Shown here piece by piece: positions 46,990-58,856 of a stretch of 64,000 nt of DNA. The position numbers were made by a program, and so were the translations under genes. Within the stretch, counting starts at the first letter, position 1, and each line of letters begins with the position of its first letter. Under the pieces are notes generated by a model. It was not told the origin of the DNA, did not search any database, and saw only the letters and a list, made by a program, of their open reading frames with translations. Source of the DNA: Isoetes taiwanensis (lineage: Eukaryota > Streptophyta > Lycopodiopsida > Isoetales > Isoetaceae); NCBI GenBank assembly GCA_021234155.1, contig JAJEKV010000185.1, positions 494,001 through 558,000 of the forward strand, read 5' to 3'.

Positions 46990-47640
46990 ATGAAGGGTGG
47001 CTCTCTTTACCCCAAAATGGCATGTATAATTGCCCCTCAAGTTGGCTCCCCCAATGGCTCCATGGGGGGTGCCCTGGGGTATACCCCCCCTCCCCTCCCC
47101 CCCCCTTTCCCCCAACCCCCATTTGGGGTATACATACCCCCCCAGCACTAACCAAAATGGGGGTATACCCCCTCTCCCCCCAAAAACCACCCCCAAATGG
47201 CGCCATTTGGGGGTATACCTACCCCAAAAAAAAATAAAAAAAAAAAAAATTTAAAAAAAAAATAAAAAAAAAAATAAAAAAATAAAAAATAAAAAATTTT
47301 TGGCGGATGCAAATGGCGCCATGGCGCCATTTATGGCGCCATTTGCATCCTCAAGGTGCCATGTGGGTATATACACCCCCCCCATGGCACCCCAAATGGC
47401 ACCATTTGAGGGGTATACACCCTCCGGCACCCCCCAATGGGGCCATGGAGCCATTTGAGGGCTCCAATGGCACCCCAAATGGCTCCATAGCGCCATTTGG
47501 GGTATACCTACCCCCTCGGCACCCTCTAAAATGGCCATTTGGGTGGTATACCTGCCCCTGGCACCCCACAAATGGCGCCATGAAGCCATTTGAGGGCTCC
47601 AAATGGGGCCCCAAATGGCTCCATTTGGATGTATACATGT
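46990..47640. repeat. Palindromic ATGGCGCCAT / GGGTATACCC array with A-tract
   Basis: Repeated CCAAATGGCGCCATTTGG-type units alternate with GGGGTATACCCC and C-runs, interrupted by an A/T-rich tract (about 47226-47300). Every long open frame here (for example 46861-47196, 47251-47658, 47307-47642) is an artefact of the repeats. Confidence 0.8.
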
Positions 47641-47935
47641 GATGAATGGCTCTAACAAAAAGACGATGCATATAGAAAGACTTACCTGGATATGGTGGTC
47701 ACCATTTTGGTGAAAAAACTATCGGCGACTGGAGTATATGGATCTTGTAAGAATATTGCAAATACCAAAAAGAAGCCCAAAAAACCCCTGCAAGCAAACA
47801 AATAATGTTACAAAAATAAATGACCGCAAGAAGCCGCCTAGAAGTGCCGATCGGTATGGAACCATCAAGACCCTCGATTCCGCCTATAGAAGGATCTATA
47901 CAAGTTCCTAAAGAAATGATATGTCGAACAGCAAC

Positions 47936-48360
47936 AACAAATTTGGGATTTCAAATTTTGAATTTCAAATTTGGGCGGGCGGAGGGCTTTCAAATTTGTG
48001 CGGGCGGAGGGGTTTCAAATTTGGGCGGGCATTTTTAAATTTACGCTCGCCTTCCACGAGCTTCGCCATACCCACCCGCCACCTACATTCCGCTTCAGCG
48101 CTGCCGACTACCGGCGCCATTACCGCCATCAGATGGCCCTATTGGACCTGGCGCCCGGCTAGATGGCCATTGGACCTGCGCCCATACACCGCTAGATGGC
48201 CTAGCGCCACATCCCCCCCGCTTCCGCTACATCCCCGACTTCCCGGCACATGGATTCATTTGATCACAATGGCCGGCCGCTAGATGGCCCATTGGACCCA
48301 AGCGCCAACGCCAGCGCCCTGCAGCCTAGATGGTGGCCCTAGCGCCAGTGCGTTGAGCTG
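47936..48360. repeat. TTTGGGCGGGC and CTAGATGGCC repeats
   Basis: Three copies of TTTCAAATTTGxGCGGGC at 47948-48030. These are followed by at least five CTAGATGGCCxATTGGACC/TAGCGCC units (about 48130-48350). The first motif recurs in the arrays at 57-62 kb. Confidence 0.7.
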
Positions 48361-48599
48361 GCAAATGCTTAGCCTTTGTTTTCATCACTCTAGACACTAA
48401 AGATATCAAGAATCATGAAGGCAAGTCTCCAAGGCAAAGGTAGGTCTTCTTTTACTTGATTTTTTAGTTTTCCTAGTCAAATAGCACCAGTTTCTTGAAT
48501 ATATGTTTGCTTGATGCATATTGAGGAGGCAAATGGCATGCATCCTTAGCATGATTTGCTTTATTAAATGCATGTTGAGGAATGCAAAGGGCCGTGGCG

Positions 48600-48730
48600 C
48601 CATTTGCATTCACCACCATGCATAACAAATGCATCTTATGGATGCCTCATCATGTTTGAAATGGCACCTTGATGCAAAATGGCGCCATGGCCATTTTGCA
48701 CTGCCAACAACAAAAAAATTTCAAAAAATT

Positions 48731-48768
<38 letters not shown>

Positions 48769-48945
48769 GGGTGCAAATGATGCCATGGCGCCATTTGCAC
48801 CCCAACACCCTTTTTGGGGAGTTTTTTTTGGGGTGTCGGGGTGTAATGGCACCATGTTGCATCCTCAAGGTGCCATTTCCAAGATCTTGAGGATGCAAAT
48901 GGCGCCATGGCGCCATTTGCATTCACTAGCATGCAAAAAATATGT
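48600..48945. repeat. Second GGCGCC palindrome cluster with poly-T
   Basis: A poly-T tract (48736-48765) is flanked by ATGGCGCCAT units. GATGCAAATGGCGCCA followed immediately by TGGCGCCATTTGCATT (about 48892-48923) is a nearly perfect 32 bp palindrome. Confidence 0.8.
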
Positions 48946-49739
48946 TGAGGATGCATTCACCAAAGATGCATTTGGTCCGCTTATAGCAAAATGCACGCTC
49001 GTGTATGCCGGGAGATTTGCTGTGGGAGTCACCTTCGATCCCGCTTTTTGGTACCACTGAAGATTTTAGTCAATGAGATTCAAAAATGCGCTTACAACTT
49101 TGACGAAGAGGCATTTAGTGGGGCAGGATTTGACATTCTTATGAATGTTGGCAAAGAAAAGCATGATCCTACTAATGGCGTTGATTCAATTCAGAACAAA
49201 TTTCAGATTTTAGCTTCATAAACAAATTTTCTTGATGTGTAAATTTGTCAATTTGAAGTTAATGATGCCCTTCTTCCCCGTAAAATAGGTAAAACTTGCT
49301 AACTTAAGTTGCGATATTTTTTTTTTGTTGTTTCCCCGATATTAATGGCGCCAATAAATGGCACTTTAGATGCATTTTTTTGCTAAATTGCCATAATTGC
49401 TCAAAAAATGGTCATAAAATGGATTAAAAGGATTTTCATCCCTAATTGGAATCAATTAAATTTCATTTTAATGAAATTGTGCTTTGAGGAGGAGGCGCCA
49501 AGAATCATAAACTGTGAGACCAGTGTGATGGAGGGAACATCTTGTTTCTTTTGAACACGGTTTCCCTTGAAATGTAAGATCCCTCAGACGCCCGATCCCC
49601 TCGTATTTCAAGATTTCAGTAATATCTTACCTCTGATCCGCTTGATCATGAACTCGACCGAAAAAATCGTACTGTGAGGAGTGAGGCACCAAGAATCGTG
49701 AAACCGTGAGACCGGTGTGATTGAGGGAAGAATTCAGAA

Positions 49740-50495
49740 ACGCCGAGGAAGATCCCATGTAGGTGATCGAGATCTCTCATAATTTCCATTCAAATTTTGC
49801 AATCAAAGCGGCAACATGCGTCCCAGAAAAGAGGAGCCGAAAAGGGGAACGCCAAGATGCGCCTCAGACCGCTGGGCGCTCGTGCACAAAGTCCAACACC
49901 TTTACCAAAAAAAAAAAAAAAGATATACACCGCCTATTACGTCGCCAAAAGTTGTCGTTCCTATGATTCTTGGCGTGGGTTACTCAAAAATGGGAAAAAA
50001 TGTTTTTTTTTTAGGTTATGGCATGATGCTTTTGCATGGTCGAAAATAGCGGGGCTTTTTGTTTCACGAAATGCTGCTAAGAGTACGGCTGGAGGCGCAG
50101 TCTGGACCACGGATGGAGAAGGCGATGGAGGCCATGCAGGCACACAGGCCCCGGCCTCGGTTCAAGGCCTCATGGCATCTGACTTGGTTCTTGGCAATCC
50201 CAAAATTTCACCTTTTTGGTTCTTCTCTTTTCTTCCTGGATTGCGGGGTTTGGACCTGGCTATCTTTGCCTTGGTTTGGTTTGGAGGGTGTAGACATGGT
50301 CCTTCAACGTGACTGTTGGGGTTTTCTCGCGATCTTCATTGGCTTGGGATTGGAGCCTCAGAATTGCCAGATGGCCAACGAGGTGCGGTCCGCATACAAC
50401 CGGGGTTAACAAATTAAATGTAGAGCATTTTTCGTTTTATCCCTTTGGCGTAAAATAGTTGGTCATGCGCAAATGGTCCGCCTCTCGATTTTCAT
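49740..50495. other. Spacer with uninterpreted open frames
   Basis: Plus-strand frames at 49797-50312 and 50059-50409 overlap and have no recognised domain; the A-run at 49908 produces a spurious poly-Lys. Possibly the remnant of a captured gene. Confidence 0.3.
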
Positions 50496-50498
50496 TGT

Positions 50499-50585
50499 TG
50501 CTCCTTCACGCTTCTTGCTTCATTCCTCTTGCTTCGATTCTTCTTGCCTCTTCTTGCTTCTTCCTTCTTCTTGCTTCGTTATATC
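50499..50585. repeat. CTTCTTGC pyrimidine tract
   Basis: Irregular repeats of CTTCTTGCTTC and CCTCTTGC. Confidence 0.8.
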
Positions 50586-52460
50586 GTCTTAGCGGATAGT
50601 CCGGCGCTTGGTTTAGGTCTGCTACATTGTGCAGCTTTTCGCACATGTGACATAACGATTGTGCGGCCGTGTTCGAGAACCCGATTGCAAAATATTCTCT
50701 TCCCAATGGTTCATAGCCTTTGTTTGATTCCCGGATGTATTTTATACCACGTAATGCGCATTATGGGGGGCGTTGTGCTATCGGGTGTGAGCTGTAAAAT
50801 GCCTTGCCCTTGATCTGGCATATTCTACACATCATACCATCATCTAATGGACCATAAAACCCATATATGTATATGGGGTATAAAGATACAACATGAAAAT
50901 AGAATAACTAGGTGCTCTCCTTGTATACAAAATAGAAATGGGATCCCAGATTTCTGTCGGCGTCCATTACTGTAGCGCCATCTGGCACCTCTCTACACTG
51001 CAAAATAGAACTAGGGTAGTTCCATTCCGCTCGACTAGCTGCGCAGGTTCTAGGGTTATGAATGCCCAACCTTTTTTTAGGTTTTTCTTTTTCTTCGAGC
51101 TTTGCAGTTCTTCGACCGCTTCGAGGCATGGAAATACTCTGCCGCAGGTGTTTCAGGCATGGAAAATAACTCTACATGTGCACCGCAGGTGTTTCGGCCA
51201 TGGAAATATTTCTCAAGCCAACATACCCAAGTTAAAGCATTTGCCCATGGGGGACTCTTTACCTCCACGATAGAGAAATAAGGTGTTTTTTGGCACCTAA
51301 CTTTTATTAATCCCTTAACCATCGGGGTAAAGGGGAAATTCAGTTCTCGCTTACCAGACATTAGAGGCCAGGTAATAGCATAGCTAGTTGTCGCTATCAT
51401 GCATGAAAATTATATTTTTTGAATACAGTTGTTGTAGTCTATATTTTAGATCAAGTTAGGACATTGAATGAAGAAATGCTTCAAAGGATCAAAGGTCAAG
51501 GACTTGATATAAAATCTTAGATTGTTGTGGTATGTCTTAAACCAAAACAGCTTTTTCCAAAGTATAGTAAACTCTCAAACAGAATTGTACATGTCATTTA
51601 CATGATGGATTCTTATTGTCAGGTTACTCGCCTCATCCCAAATTCAAAAGAGACAGTGTAGTCAGCACATGGAGAAGATAAGTGGCACCGAGCATAGCTT
51701 CATCTTAAGGCTCCTGTTCTGCAGTGGGAAAGGAGTTAAAACTAGGTCTTATGATTTGATATTTGGCTGTATTTTACATATTCTAAATTGCATAGAACCC
51801 AAATGCTAAAGCAAAAGCAAACATCCATGTTTAATTTATGTGTAATGCAGGATGTTGCAAACGAGGTCTGTGCTCAACTTAAGGGGCACATGCTACAGTG
51901 TCTGAACACAGGCTAGGTGTCACTCAGGTTGTTGTCATCAACTATTTTGGCTTTTTCTCTTAATGACTTGCCAAGGATAACCACTGATAACTTATATGTT
52001 ACTGTTAGTTCATGCTGGAGAAGGCAAAGTATCCAAATTCTGATATTTACTGGCAAAAGTATGAAGAGAATATCATCTCTCATGTCAGTTTACTGCTGAC
52101 TCATTTCCATAGGCTTCTAGTCAAGACGAAATTAACTACAAATTCTTATAGATGAAATGGATACTTTGTATTTGCAGTGAAGATGTTGGTCAATCTTAAA
52201 ACCATGCGACATTCAGCTTGCCAGGACTGTAAAATTGTGAATGGAATAAATGTTTTGATCTAAAGTTTAATATTGCTTCACTAGCAGCAGACCAGAAAAT
52301 TTACTTCTTTAATACTGAAAAGTCACCCTGTCTATAAAGTCTTCACAGGATATCGAGAAGCTGTTAGTCCAGATCAGACAGATGATCATATGTAAGTTCA
52401 CTTTAGACTAGGACGCTCCTTGCTGCTTGATTTTGTAAGTTCAGATTGTGCATCATTCTT
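50586..52460. other. Non-genic DNA with a possible lone exon
   Basis: No confident gene. At 51847 an AG-ended T/A-rich stretch precedes DVANEVCAQLKGHMLQ before a stop. It could be a terminal exon of an unknown gene, but it has no partner exon that I can find. Confidence 0.25.
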
Positions 52461-52461
52461 G

Positions 52462-52640
52462 TATTTGTATGTTCTTAGAAATTGTATGCAAGTATCTTAA
52501 CACAAGGGAATACCCACTTACCACTTGATAAAACATTCTATTCCATTGCTTATTTGTATGTTCTTAGAAATTGTGTGCAAGTACCTTTAACACAAAGGAA
52601 ATACCCACTTACCACTTGATAAAACATTCTATTTCATTGT
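52462..52640. repeat. Tandem duplication, two copies of about 89 bp
   Basis: TATTTGTATGTTCTTAGAAA through ACTTGATAAAACATTCTATT occurs at 52463 and 52552 with few differences. Confidence 0.85.
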
Positions 52641-52699
52641 TTATTGCCAGAATGCTTGAATGGACTTGTTTGGGTTCGATTCCCAAAAGGCTTTTTTAA

Positions 52700-53015
52700 A
52701 TAAACTATAGTAAACTTATGTGTGGATATTTCCCGTAGTTTTTATTAGAATGTTGTATTATTAGTTTTCTGTGTATTGTAATATCTAAAATAACGTGTCT
52801 TAACTGAAGAAAATTCAAAGGCTACGTGTGGATATGACGCCGTAATATTTTTTTGTCGATGTTGTAATATTAGTTTTCCACACATTGCAATAATTAAAAC
52901 AACGAAAACAACAATGTTATTAATTATTTTCCACGTGTGGATATGTCATGTAATTTTTCATTCTGATGTAGTAATATTATTTTTCTACGTGTTGTAATGC
53001 TTACAACAATGTATC
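52700..53015. repeat. Three-copy tandem repeat, about 100-120 bp
   Basis: Units start ACGTGTGGATATG or a variant (about 52715, 52823 and 52931), then GTAATxTTT, TGTxGTAATATTA, TTTTCxxCxxxTTG and ACAACG. They are diverged but collinear. Confidence 0.7.
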
Positions 53016-54090
53016 TTACATTGAGAACAAACAACGCCTAGTTGCCCAAAAAAAAAAGAAAAAAAAAAGAAAAAGAAAATAACACATTGATATTTTTAAA
53101 AGACTGTCAATTTTCAATGCATAGACTTTTTAGACAAAAACTACACGTTGTTTCTAGCATTTTTGAAACAAACTATGGATAGTTTTTAAGTGTTGTTTTT
53201 CTGCAAAAAAAGACACCAGAAAACTACATGTTGAGCAGATTTTGGGGTTAGTGTGGGTGATTCCATGAGATTGCGTCCCTGGAAGGCTACAATCACGCCC
53301 ATAGCATGTTTTAGCCTATCTCAAAGTGTGCAAGTGAGGGGCTTAATATAGTGGACTAGCTAGCCATTGTTCTCGGCCAATGCCATGTTATACCTCCGTC
53401 ATTTGTTATCCGGATGCCTTTACGGTCGACCCCCCCTTGAGTCCTGAGCCACTGGTAGAAGCCTCATTTATGGTGCATTTCCTTTGTTATATTGGTATTA
53501 CGGTATTCGTGTTGATGATGATGGGCCACCCTTCGGGTGGTATATATTTTTATTTGTATTGTTGCTAGGTGCTAACATATATGTATGCTTTCGTTATATA
53601 GGATTCCCATAGAAGGCGTGGGACGAATGACACCTCCGTCCTTCACCCGGCGCTTGCCCATCACAAGTGGTCCGAGTCCCACGGAGGGTCTTTCAGAGTG
53701 ATGGAGTTAAGCCATGGAAGGAAATTTCCGTATTTATACAATGGGAGCATTGTATAGGTCCTGTGGAGCGTTATGGATATTGAAAATGCTCAAATGCCTT
53801 CCTTTACAACATGATCTATTGTCATTTCCTATAACAGGAACTTGCCAACTTTGCCATATAATTGACTTATTCTCTTTAAACTAAGCATCTTGCTTACGGA
53901 AAGGTGCACTAACATGGTTTAAGATAGCCATTAAATGGACAATACCTTGAATTGTGGACTTTTTATAAAAGCAGACGCCCTAACATACATCCCCCCGCAA
54001 GTGCCGTCATATGCTTCGCAAATGTTTAGGAATCTTGACACGGTGTTTGGTAGCTTCTTCTTATTGAAGGACTCCGCTTAGGTCGATACT
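53016..54090. other. Spacer, no gene seen
   Basis: A purine A/AAG tract lies at 53048-53080. The frame at 53380-53568 is not convincing. CACCTCCGTC occurs twice and might mark a degraded LTR. Confidence 0.3.
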
Positions 54091-54099
54091 CTATCTCAA

Positions 54100-56940
54100 T
54101 GGGATCACTAGGCCGTCGGCCTCCATCTCTTCTTCCAACAATTGACATAGTTGGCTCGGAACACCCAGTTCCTAACGTGGACAGCTCCCACCAAGTGACT
54201 TGGATAGTCTCAAGTTCTCTTTCTTATCATCCATTTGAGGTTCCTCTCAGGCATACCCTAGCCATGTTGGGCACAAGACATCATCTCGACGCGCCAATAC
54301 AAAACATGCCCTTCTTCAAATCCTTGAATGGATTGAATTCGCACGGGCTTATCCTTCAATGGACCAACATAAGCGGGAGTGATGGTTGCAATTGGCTCCA
54401 CCCACCACGCCCACCACGGTATGTCAAGTCTATCTTGCCTAGTCGGCGCCAAAAGTCCTCGTAAGGACCTTCCACGTTGGTGATGTTACCCGGATCTTTG
54501 CGAAGAGTCCCATCCAATATTCAATTGTCGCCATAAATTGTCTTTGTATATTTGGCCGCCTCTCGTGTGTGCCCTTCTTGTTAAATCGAGCATGCGACCC
54601 AATGGAGGATATGCTTATGGATACTTGTTTGAGTGACCAATGTCTTTTCACCGAGGTCTTAGGTGCTAACATCTTTGGATTTCGGATGGCATTAGGGGTT
54701 TTCCATCCTCTCCTTCTTTCCACATTCTTATTCCGGAGGTAACCAATCCACGAGCGTAGGACGAAGTCTTATGGTACATAATGTGCCGATCACCATTCAT
54801 AGCAAATCTAAAGGTTAGAGGCTCGGGCAGACCCGATCAATCTATCTTCCCCCATCGTGGATATACCCTTCTATGAAACCTTCCAACTGGAACCTTATCA
54901 ACAAGATATGGCAGGCGTGTTGAGATTGCACGTATGAAATTCATACAACAACTTCGGGCATGGTTAGCACTTCAGCTTTCTTCAAGGTAGATGAAAAATT
55001 ACCAAACATAGCATCTATATCATCATGTGTATGGCGGGCATCATAAAACCTAACTCAATCTCATCAAAACACCGAGATAGGATATACAAGGTATGAAAGA
55101 TATGAGAATACATACCTATTTTTGTTTGTCCGGATGCATTGTCTAGTTGCAACATCAATCGCGAGGGAGGCTTCTCAATGAGGGTCCCTCCCAAGTTGAG
55201 GGGGCAACGGGGATGCTCTTGCCGATATTGGCATAACTTGGACACTAGCGCGGTGGTGTCATGTAAGGCCCTTGCCCAATCTGGGGACTGATGGATCCGG
55301 ATCAAAGATGGCCTCCCGCAAAACTCATTAGGCAGCTCCAACCTTTTCAAAATGCTATTCAAGGAACCTACGTGGAAGTTGGAGTCGTCGACCCGCACGG
55401 ATCCAAAGCAAAATTACCATAGGACCCTCTCCATGGCCGTGGGTAAGTGCACTGTCAATGAAGTCTTTAACTTATCTAGTCTCCAAAGGGACTTCACGGA
55501 TTGTAGCAACTTTGGAATCATAGTCTTTGCTTTGATCCATTTTGTCATGAATGATACATACATAGTCCTCGGGATGCACAGTGGGATAACAATCTCCATG
55601 ACCCGATCTTGGAGTGCGACATGATTCTTTGCTCTAGTCTATGTGCCCTTCTCACGATCATGCAATATTCTCCTTTCGGCCTCATCCTTGGTCTTCCAAC
55701 GACCTTCGATGCGGATAACCTGCGCCAAGTGTCACACTTGGAGAATGCAATCTTCTTAACACACGACGTCCTTGAAGCTACGTCTCCACATCCTATGAAA
55801 TCTCAGCCGGAGATACCTTCTTGCCCTGGCCGTGTCATCACTTCAGCGTTGACCTCTTCGAGAATGCATGTCTTCGTAAACATAGCGGGCAACTTCCTCA
55901 CGTTTTCTCGAATCCCATCATCATTCCCCCCCTTTCACGGAGGCAAGGATTCACAATTTTCCTTCACAAACATGGAAAAAACAGCCTCGAGGCCAAGGTC
56001 GCCAAGACGCGTGCTTTCATCGTGCCAATTGCCATGCTCACCTTGGAAATCGAGCGAATTCGCCTTCCACTTGAGATACCCCCGACTTTGAAATCCTAAG
56101 ACCAAGGTACCAAGCTCTCTCCGGACACTGACGCCTTGCAAGACTAGCCGATGGACCCTTCTACCCTTCATATTGTTGCCTAACATATCATACACAAAAG
56201 TGGTCCCACACTGATTTCATGGCGAAGAAATCCTTTAGCATGTTTATAGCTTGATCCCTCTTTCAATTTCTCACAACATCTCATTTTTGCAACACATGGT
56301 CTTCCTATACCTCAAGATGGCTTCATTGGTTGTTAGTCGATCTATCTTTGGAGGCTTTGATGCTCTCTTTGGTCAATTTAGAATGGAAGGTGTATTTACG
56401 CTTCTCGTGCTCGGATGCTTCTCAAGTCAGAAATGCCTGCTCAACGTCGTCATCATCTTTGTTCCACTGGTGCTGCACTTAAAATTTCCGACACCTTCAC
56501 CCCACAAACCCTAACTAGATCATTATTCCACCTTAAAAGCATGCCCGCTTTAGGTATTGTCAAACATGCCCGACACCTAAGTTCACCTCTGTCGGAGGGG
56601 AAAGCCTTCGATAACCGCATACACTCCTTCGGTCTTCATACCCAAGAATCTGGTCACATACCGCATCGCCTCGGACCCGGTGAAGGATATAAATCCCTTG
56701 ACGCAGGGGATGGCGGCACAAGAGTGATAAATTTCGGTCTCGGTCTCCAAAAGTGTGTACCTAGTTAGTGACATAGTGTCTGTTGCTTCCCACTCATTTG
56801 CCTTTTGGATGCTGATGGCACGTCCCGCGACATTGGAGTCGTGAACATCACTTTTCCTCCGTGGAATGAAGGAACCCGACCCCTCACCTAAGGTTCTTGC
56901 ATCTGGAGTAGGCCAACGAGAGAACATGATGCCCCTCAAA
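54100..56940 (-). pseudogene. Transposon gene with DUF7869-type core, frame-broken
   Basis: On the minus strand the best part is 55398-54950. LIEKPPSRLMLQLDNASGQT is followed by KIGMYSHIFHTLYILSRCFD and EIELGF. After one frame change comes RHTHDDIDAMFGNFS, then TLKKAEVLTMPEVV. The pair LQLDN...K and (G)HTHxDID is the signature of the RNase-H-like domain annotated as DUF7869 in many plant and algal mobile elements. Upstream fragments (56939-56583, 56195-55935) and downstream fragments (54723-54439, 54452-54258: DIPWWAWWVEPIATITPAYVG in broken form) probably belong to the same gene but have no motif I can name. It lies divergently from the ParB/methyltransferase gene and could belong to the same element. 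Confidence 0.55.
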
Positions 56941-57245
56941 CATAGCTAGAACACCAACACTCCACAAGTCCATCCGGGATGTCTTTAAAGTGGCATCTCT
57001 CCCCCTCCTATGGCTCCTTTGGCAACCCCCGGCCGCCTTTGAATAGGTACACCTCCCCGCACAAAGAAAACATGAATCGGTTCAAGAGCAAATTTGTAGC
57101 AGATGGTCCTTAGCAGATGAAATTGGCGGGCTTCAATTTGCTCCCTTTGTAATGGTTCTTGGCGGTGAAATTGGGCACCAGCCCAATTTCCTCCATCTTT
57201 GAATCGAGATAGACCCCTTACATGAAAGATTAACTATGTATGGGC

Positions 57246-57854
57246 AGATAGACCCTTACATAGAAAGAGTAACTATGTATCATTATTGTATAGCACCCTG
57301 TGATGGCAAATTGGGCGGGTGCACAATTACAACTGCTAAGGACCACTACAAGGAGAAAATTGGGCGCCCGCCCAATTTCATCTGCTAAGAAAGACTGCAA
57401 CAGGTAGCAAATTGTTCGGGTGCCCAATTTCAACTCCTGAAGATCACTTGCATCAGGAGCAAATTGGGCCGCCACTTTCAATTTCAAGCAGTCTGTCATA
57501 GACAAATTGAGACATGGTGCCCACTTTCAACTCTGAAGACCACTACAATGTTCCAATTTGCTCCCCGCTGTAGTAAACTTCAGAGTTGAAATTGGGCACC
57601 TACCAATTTGTTTTACTATTCGTGTTCTTAGCAGTGTGAAATTGGGCTGCTTCAATTTGCTCCCCCTCAAGCTGTAGTAAACTTGAGAGTTGAAATTGGG
57701 CACCACCCCAATTTGCGCCTGCTGCGCCTTTTCTTAGCAGATGAAATTGGGCGGGCGCCCAATTTGCTCCTTCTAGTAGTCCTTAGCAGTTGTAATTGTG
57801 CACCCGCCCTCATAATGATACATATAGTTACTCTTTCTATGTAAGGGTCTATCT
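57246..57854. repeat. 0.6 kb imperfect hairpin with TTGGGCGCCCAA units
   Basis: The outer arms AGATAGACCCTTACATAGAA / AGAGTAACTATGTATCATTA (57246-57290) reappear inverted at 57812-57854. Moving inward, GCACAATTACAACTGCTAAG pairs with CTTAGCAGTTGTAATTGTGC, and CGCCCAATTTCATCTGCTAAG with its inverse. The loop region near 57550 is about 20 bases or less. The whole could fold into a hairpin of roughly 300 bp arms built from palindromic GGGCGCCC-type words. Confidence 0.75.
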
Positions 57855-58284
57855 CCTTGCATACATAGTTGCTCAGAATCAAACTAGGCACCCACCCTAT
57901 TTGGCCCCCCATCTACCGGGTATGAAATCGATTGCTAACCCAAATGAATAAAAATTGGCCATTCGCATCTACGGGTGTGTAATTGGGTTGTAACCGGAGC
58001 CGACTTCCATGCTACCCCGATAGAATGTAGGCTACATCAGTTATGTTGGGGGACCGGACATACATCTCTCAAACTTCTATTTATTTCTCAAATCTTCTCA
58101 TCAATAATGTTTTATACCAATCCAGGCATCTTAAAATCCGCATCTACCGGAAGAAATTTACCTTTGGTGAATCGCACGCCATCCGCTGAACAAGTAGCCG
58201 CCCAAGAATGTGGGAGAACGAAATACTTATCCGCCCGGCCTCGTGAGAGTAATTCAAAAATTCAATTCTCCCACTAGAGTTTGA

Positions 58285-58460
58285 TTGGGCGGGTGGGCCC
58301 GTAATATATATTCAAATTCAAATTCGGGCGGGACATAATTCAAATTCGGGCGGGCCCGTAGTTTTAAATTCAATTTGGGGCGGGCGGGCTCAGTGCTTTT
58401 AAATTCAAATTAGGGGGGCGGGCCCGTAATTTCAAATTCAAATTAGGGCTGGCGTAGGAC
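58285..58460. repeat. TTCAAATTCGGGCGGGCCCG array
   Basis: Five diverged tandem copies of AAATTCAAATTCGGGCGGGC followed by CCGTAATTT (about 35 bp unit). The same GGGCGGGC core is seen in the arrays at 47.9, 57, 59 and 61 kb. Confidence 0.8.
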
Positions 58461-58599
58461 GTCTATATTAATTTAAAAATCGGCATTTAATGTTTCGGGC
58501 ACATTTATTGCATAAGTCTATTTTTATTGTTATTTCTTTTGGTCTATATTTAGTTAAAACGGTCTATTTTTAAGACTCTTCTTTTGCATGGCTGCCACT

Positions 58600-58856
58600 T
58601 GTCATTCACCTGTTCAATCTCGCCACCGATTCCTAACCGCTTGCTCATTCATTTGAGGTTCTTGCTGCGCCTATCGTCTTGAAAGTGATTGCGCCAGGAT
58701 CGGTACTTGCTCGCCTTGAAAGTGATTTCGCCAGGTTCATGCTGCGCCTAACGTCTTCTAAGTGATTCCGCCAGGTTCTGTTTCTTGTAAGCGCTGTCCC
58801 TGAGCTTCCAGGCGCCACTGGTTTCATGGAAAAACGACCCTTGAAGGAAGGAAAAG
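58600..58856 (+). other. Predicted first exon of the ParB/methyltransferase gene
   Basis: Contains three copies of a ~38 bp unit (AAGTGATTxCGCCAGG, about 58681-58775) and an ATG at 58826 that opens MEKRPLKEGK. It ends with a good donor (GGAAAAG|GTAATG, GT at 58857-58858). The in-frame stop at 58763-58765 makes 58826 the first in-frame ATG. Splicing to the acceptor at 59864 keeps the frame: GKAPMARTKQTA. Confidence 0.5.

Larger units (their letters stand above)
46512..49482. mobile_element. 3 kb TIR element rich in GGCGCC palindromes, inserted in the 193 bp array
   Basis: Left end GCACAATTTCATTATAATG and right end CATTTTAATGAAATTGTGC are inverted with one mismatch over 19 bases. Flanks TGTGAGAA (left) and TTTGAGGA (right) are consistent with an imperfect 8 bp duplication of TGTGAGGA, the sequence found uninterrupted in the third array unit (about 49673-49680). 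The interior is mostly simple and palindromic sequence, with one short open stretch (about 48991-49221) of no known family. Likely a non-autonomous hAT- or Mutator-like element. Confidence 0.65.
46182..49735. repeat. 193 bp tandem repeat array, three copies, one split by an insertion
   Basis: Units begin CTTGTTTCTTTTGAACACGG at 46182, 46375 and 49541. Each continues through GTAAGATCCCC, CCGTATTTCAAGATTTC, ATCTTAC, ATCATGAAC and TCGACCGAAAAAATCGTACT to GTGAGACCGGTGTGATGGAG. The second unit is interrupted at 46511 and resumes at 49483. Confidence 0.8.

Noticed and set aside
46861-47671. Several long overlapping open frames (100-135 aa) on both strands
   Set aside because: They lie wholly in palindromic GGCGCC/GGTATACC repeats and homopolymers; sequence repetition keeps them open and no codon or domain signal is present.
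49797-50409. Overlapping plus-strand frames of 171 and 116 aa
   Set aside because: No domain, poly-Lys from an A-run, and no splice or start context that favours either.
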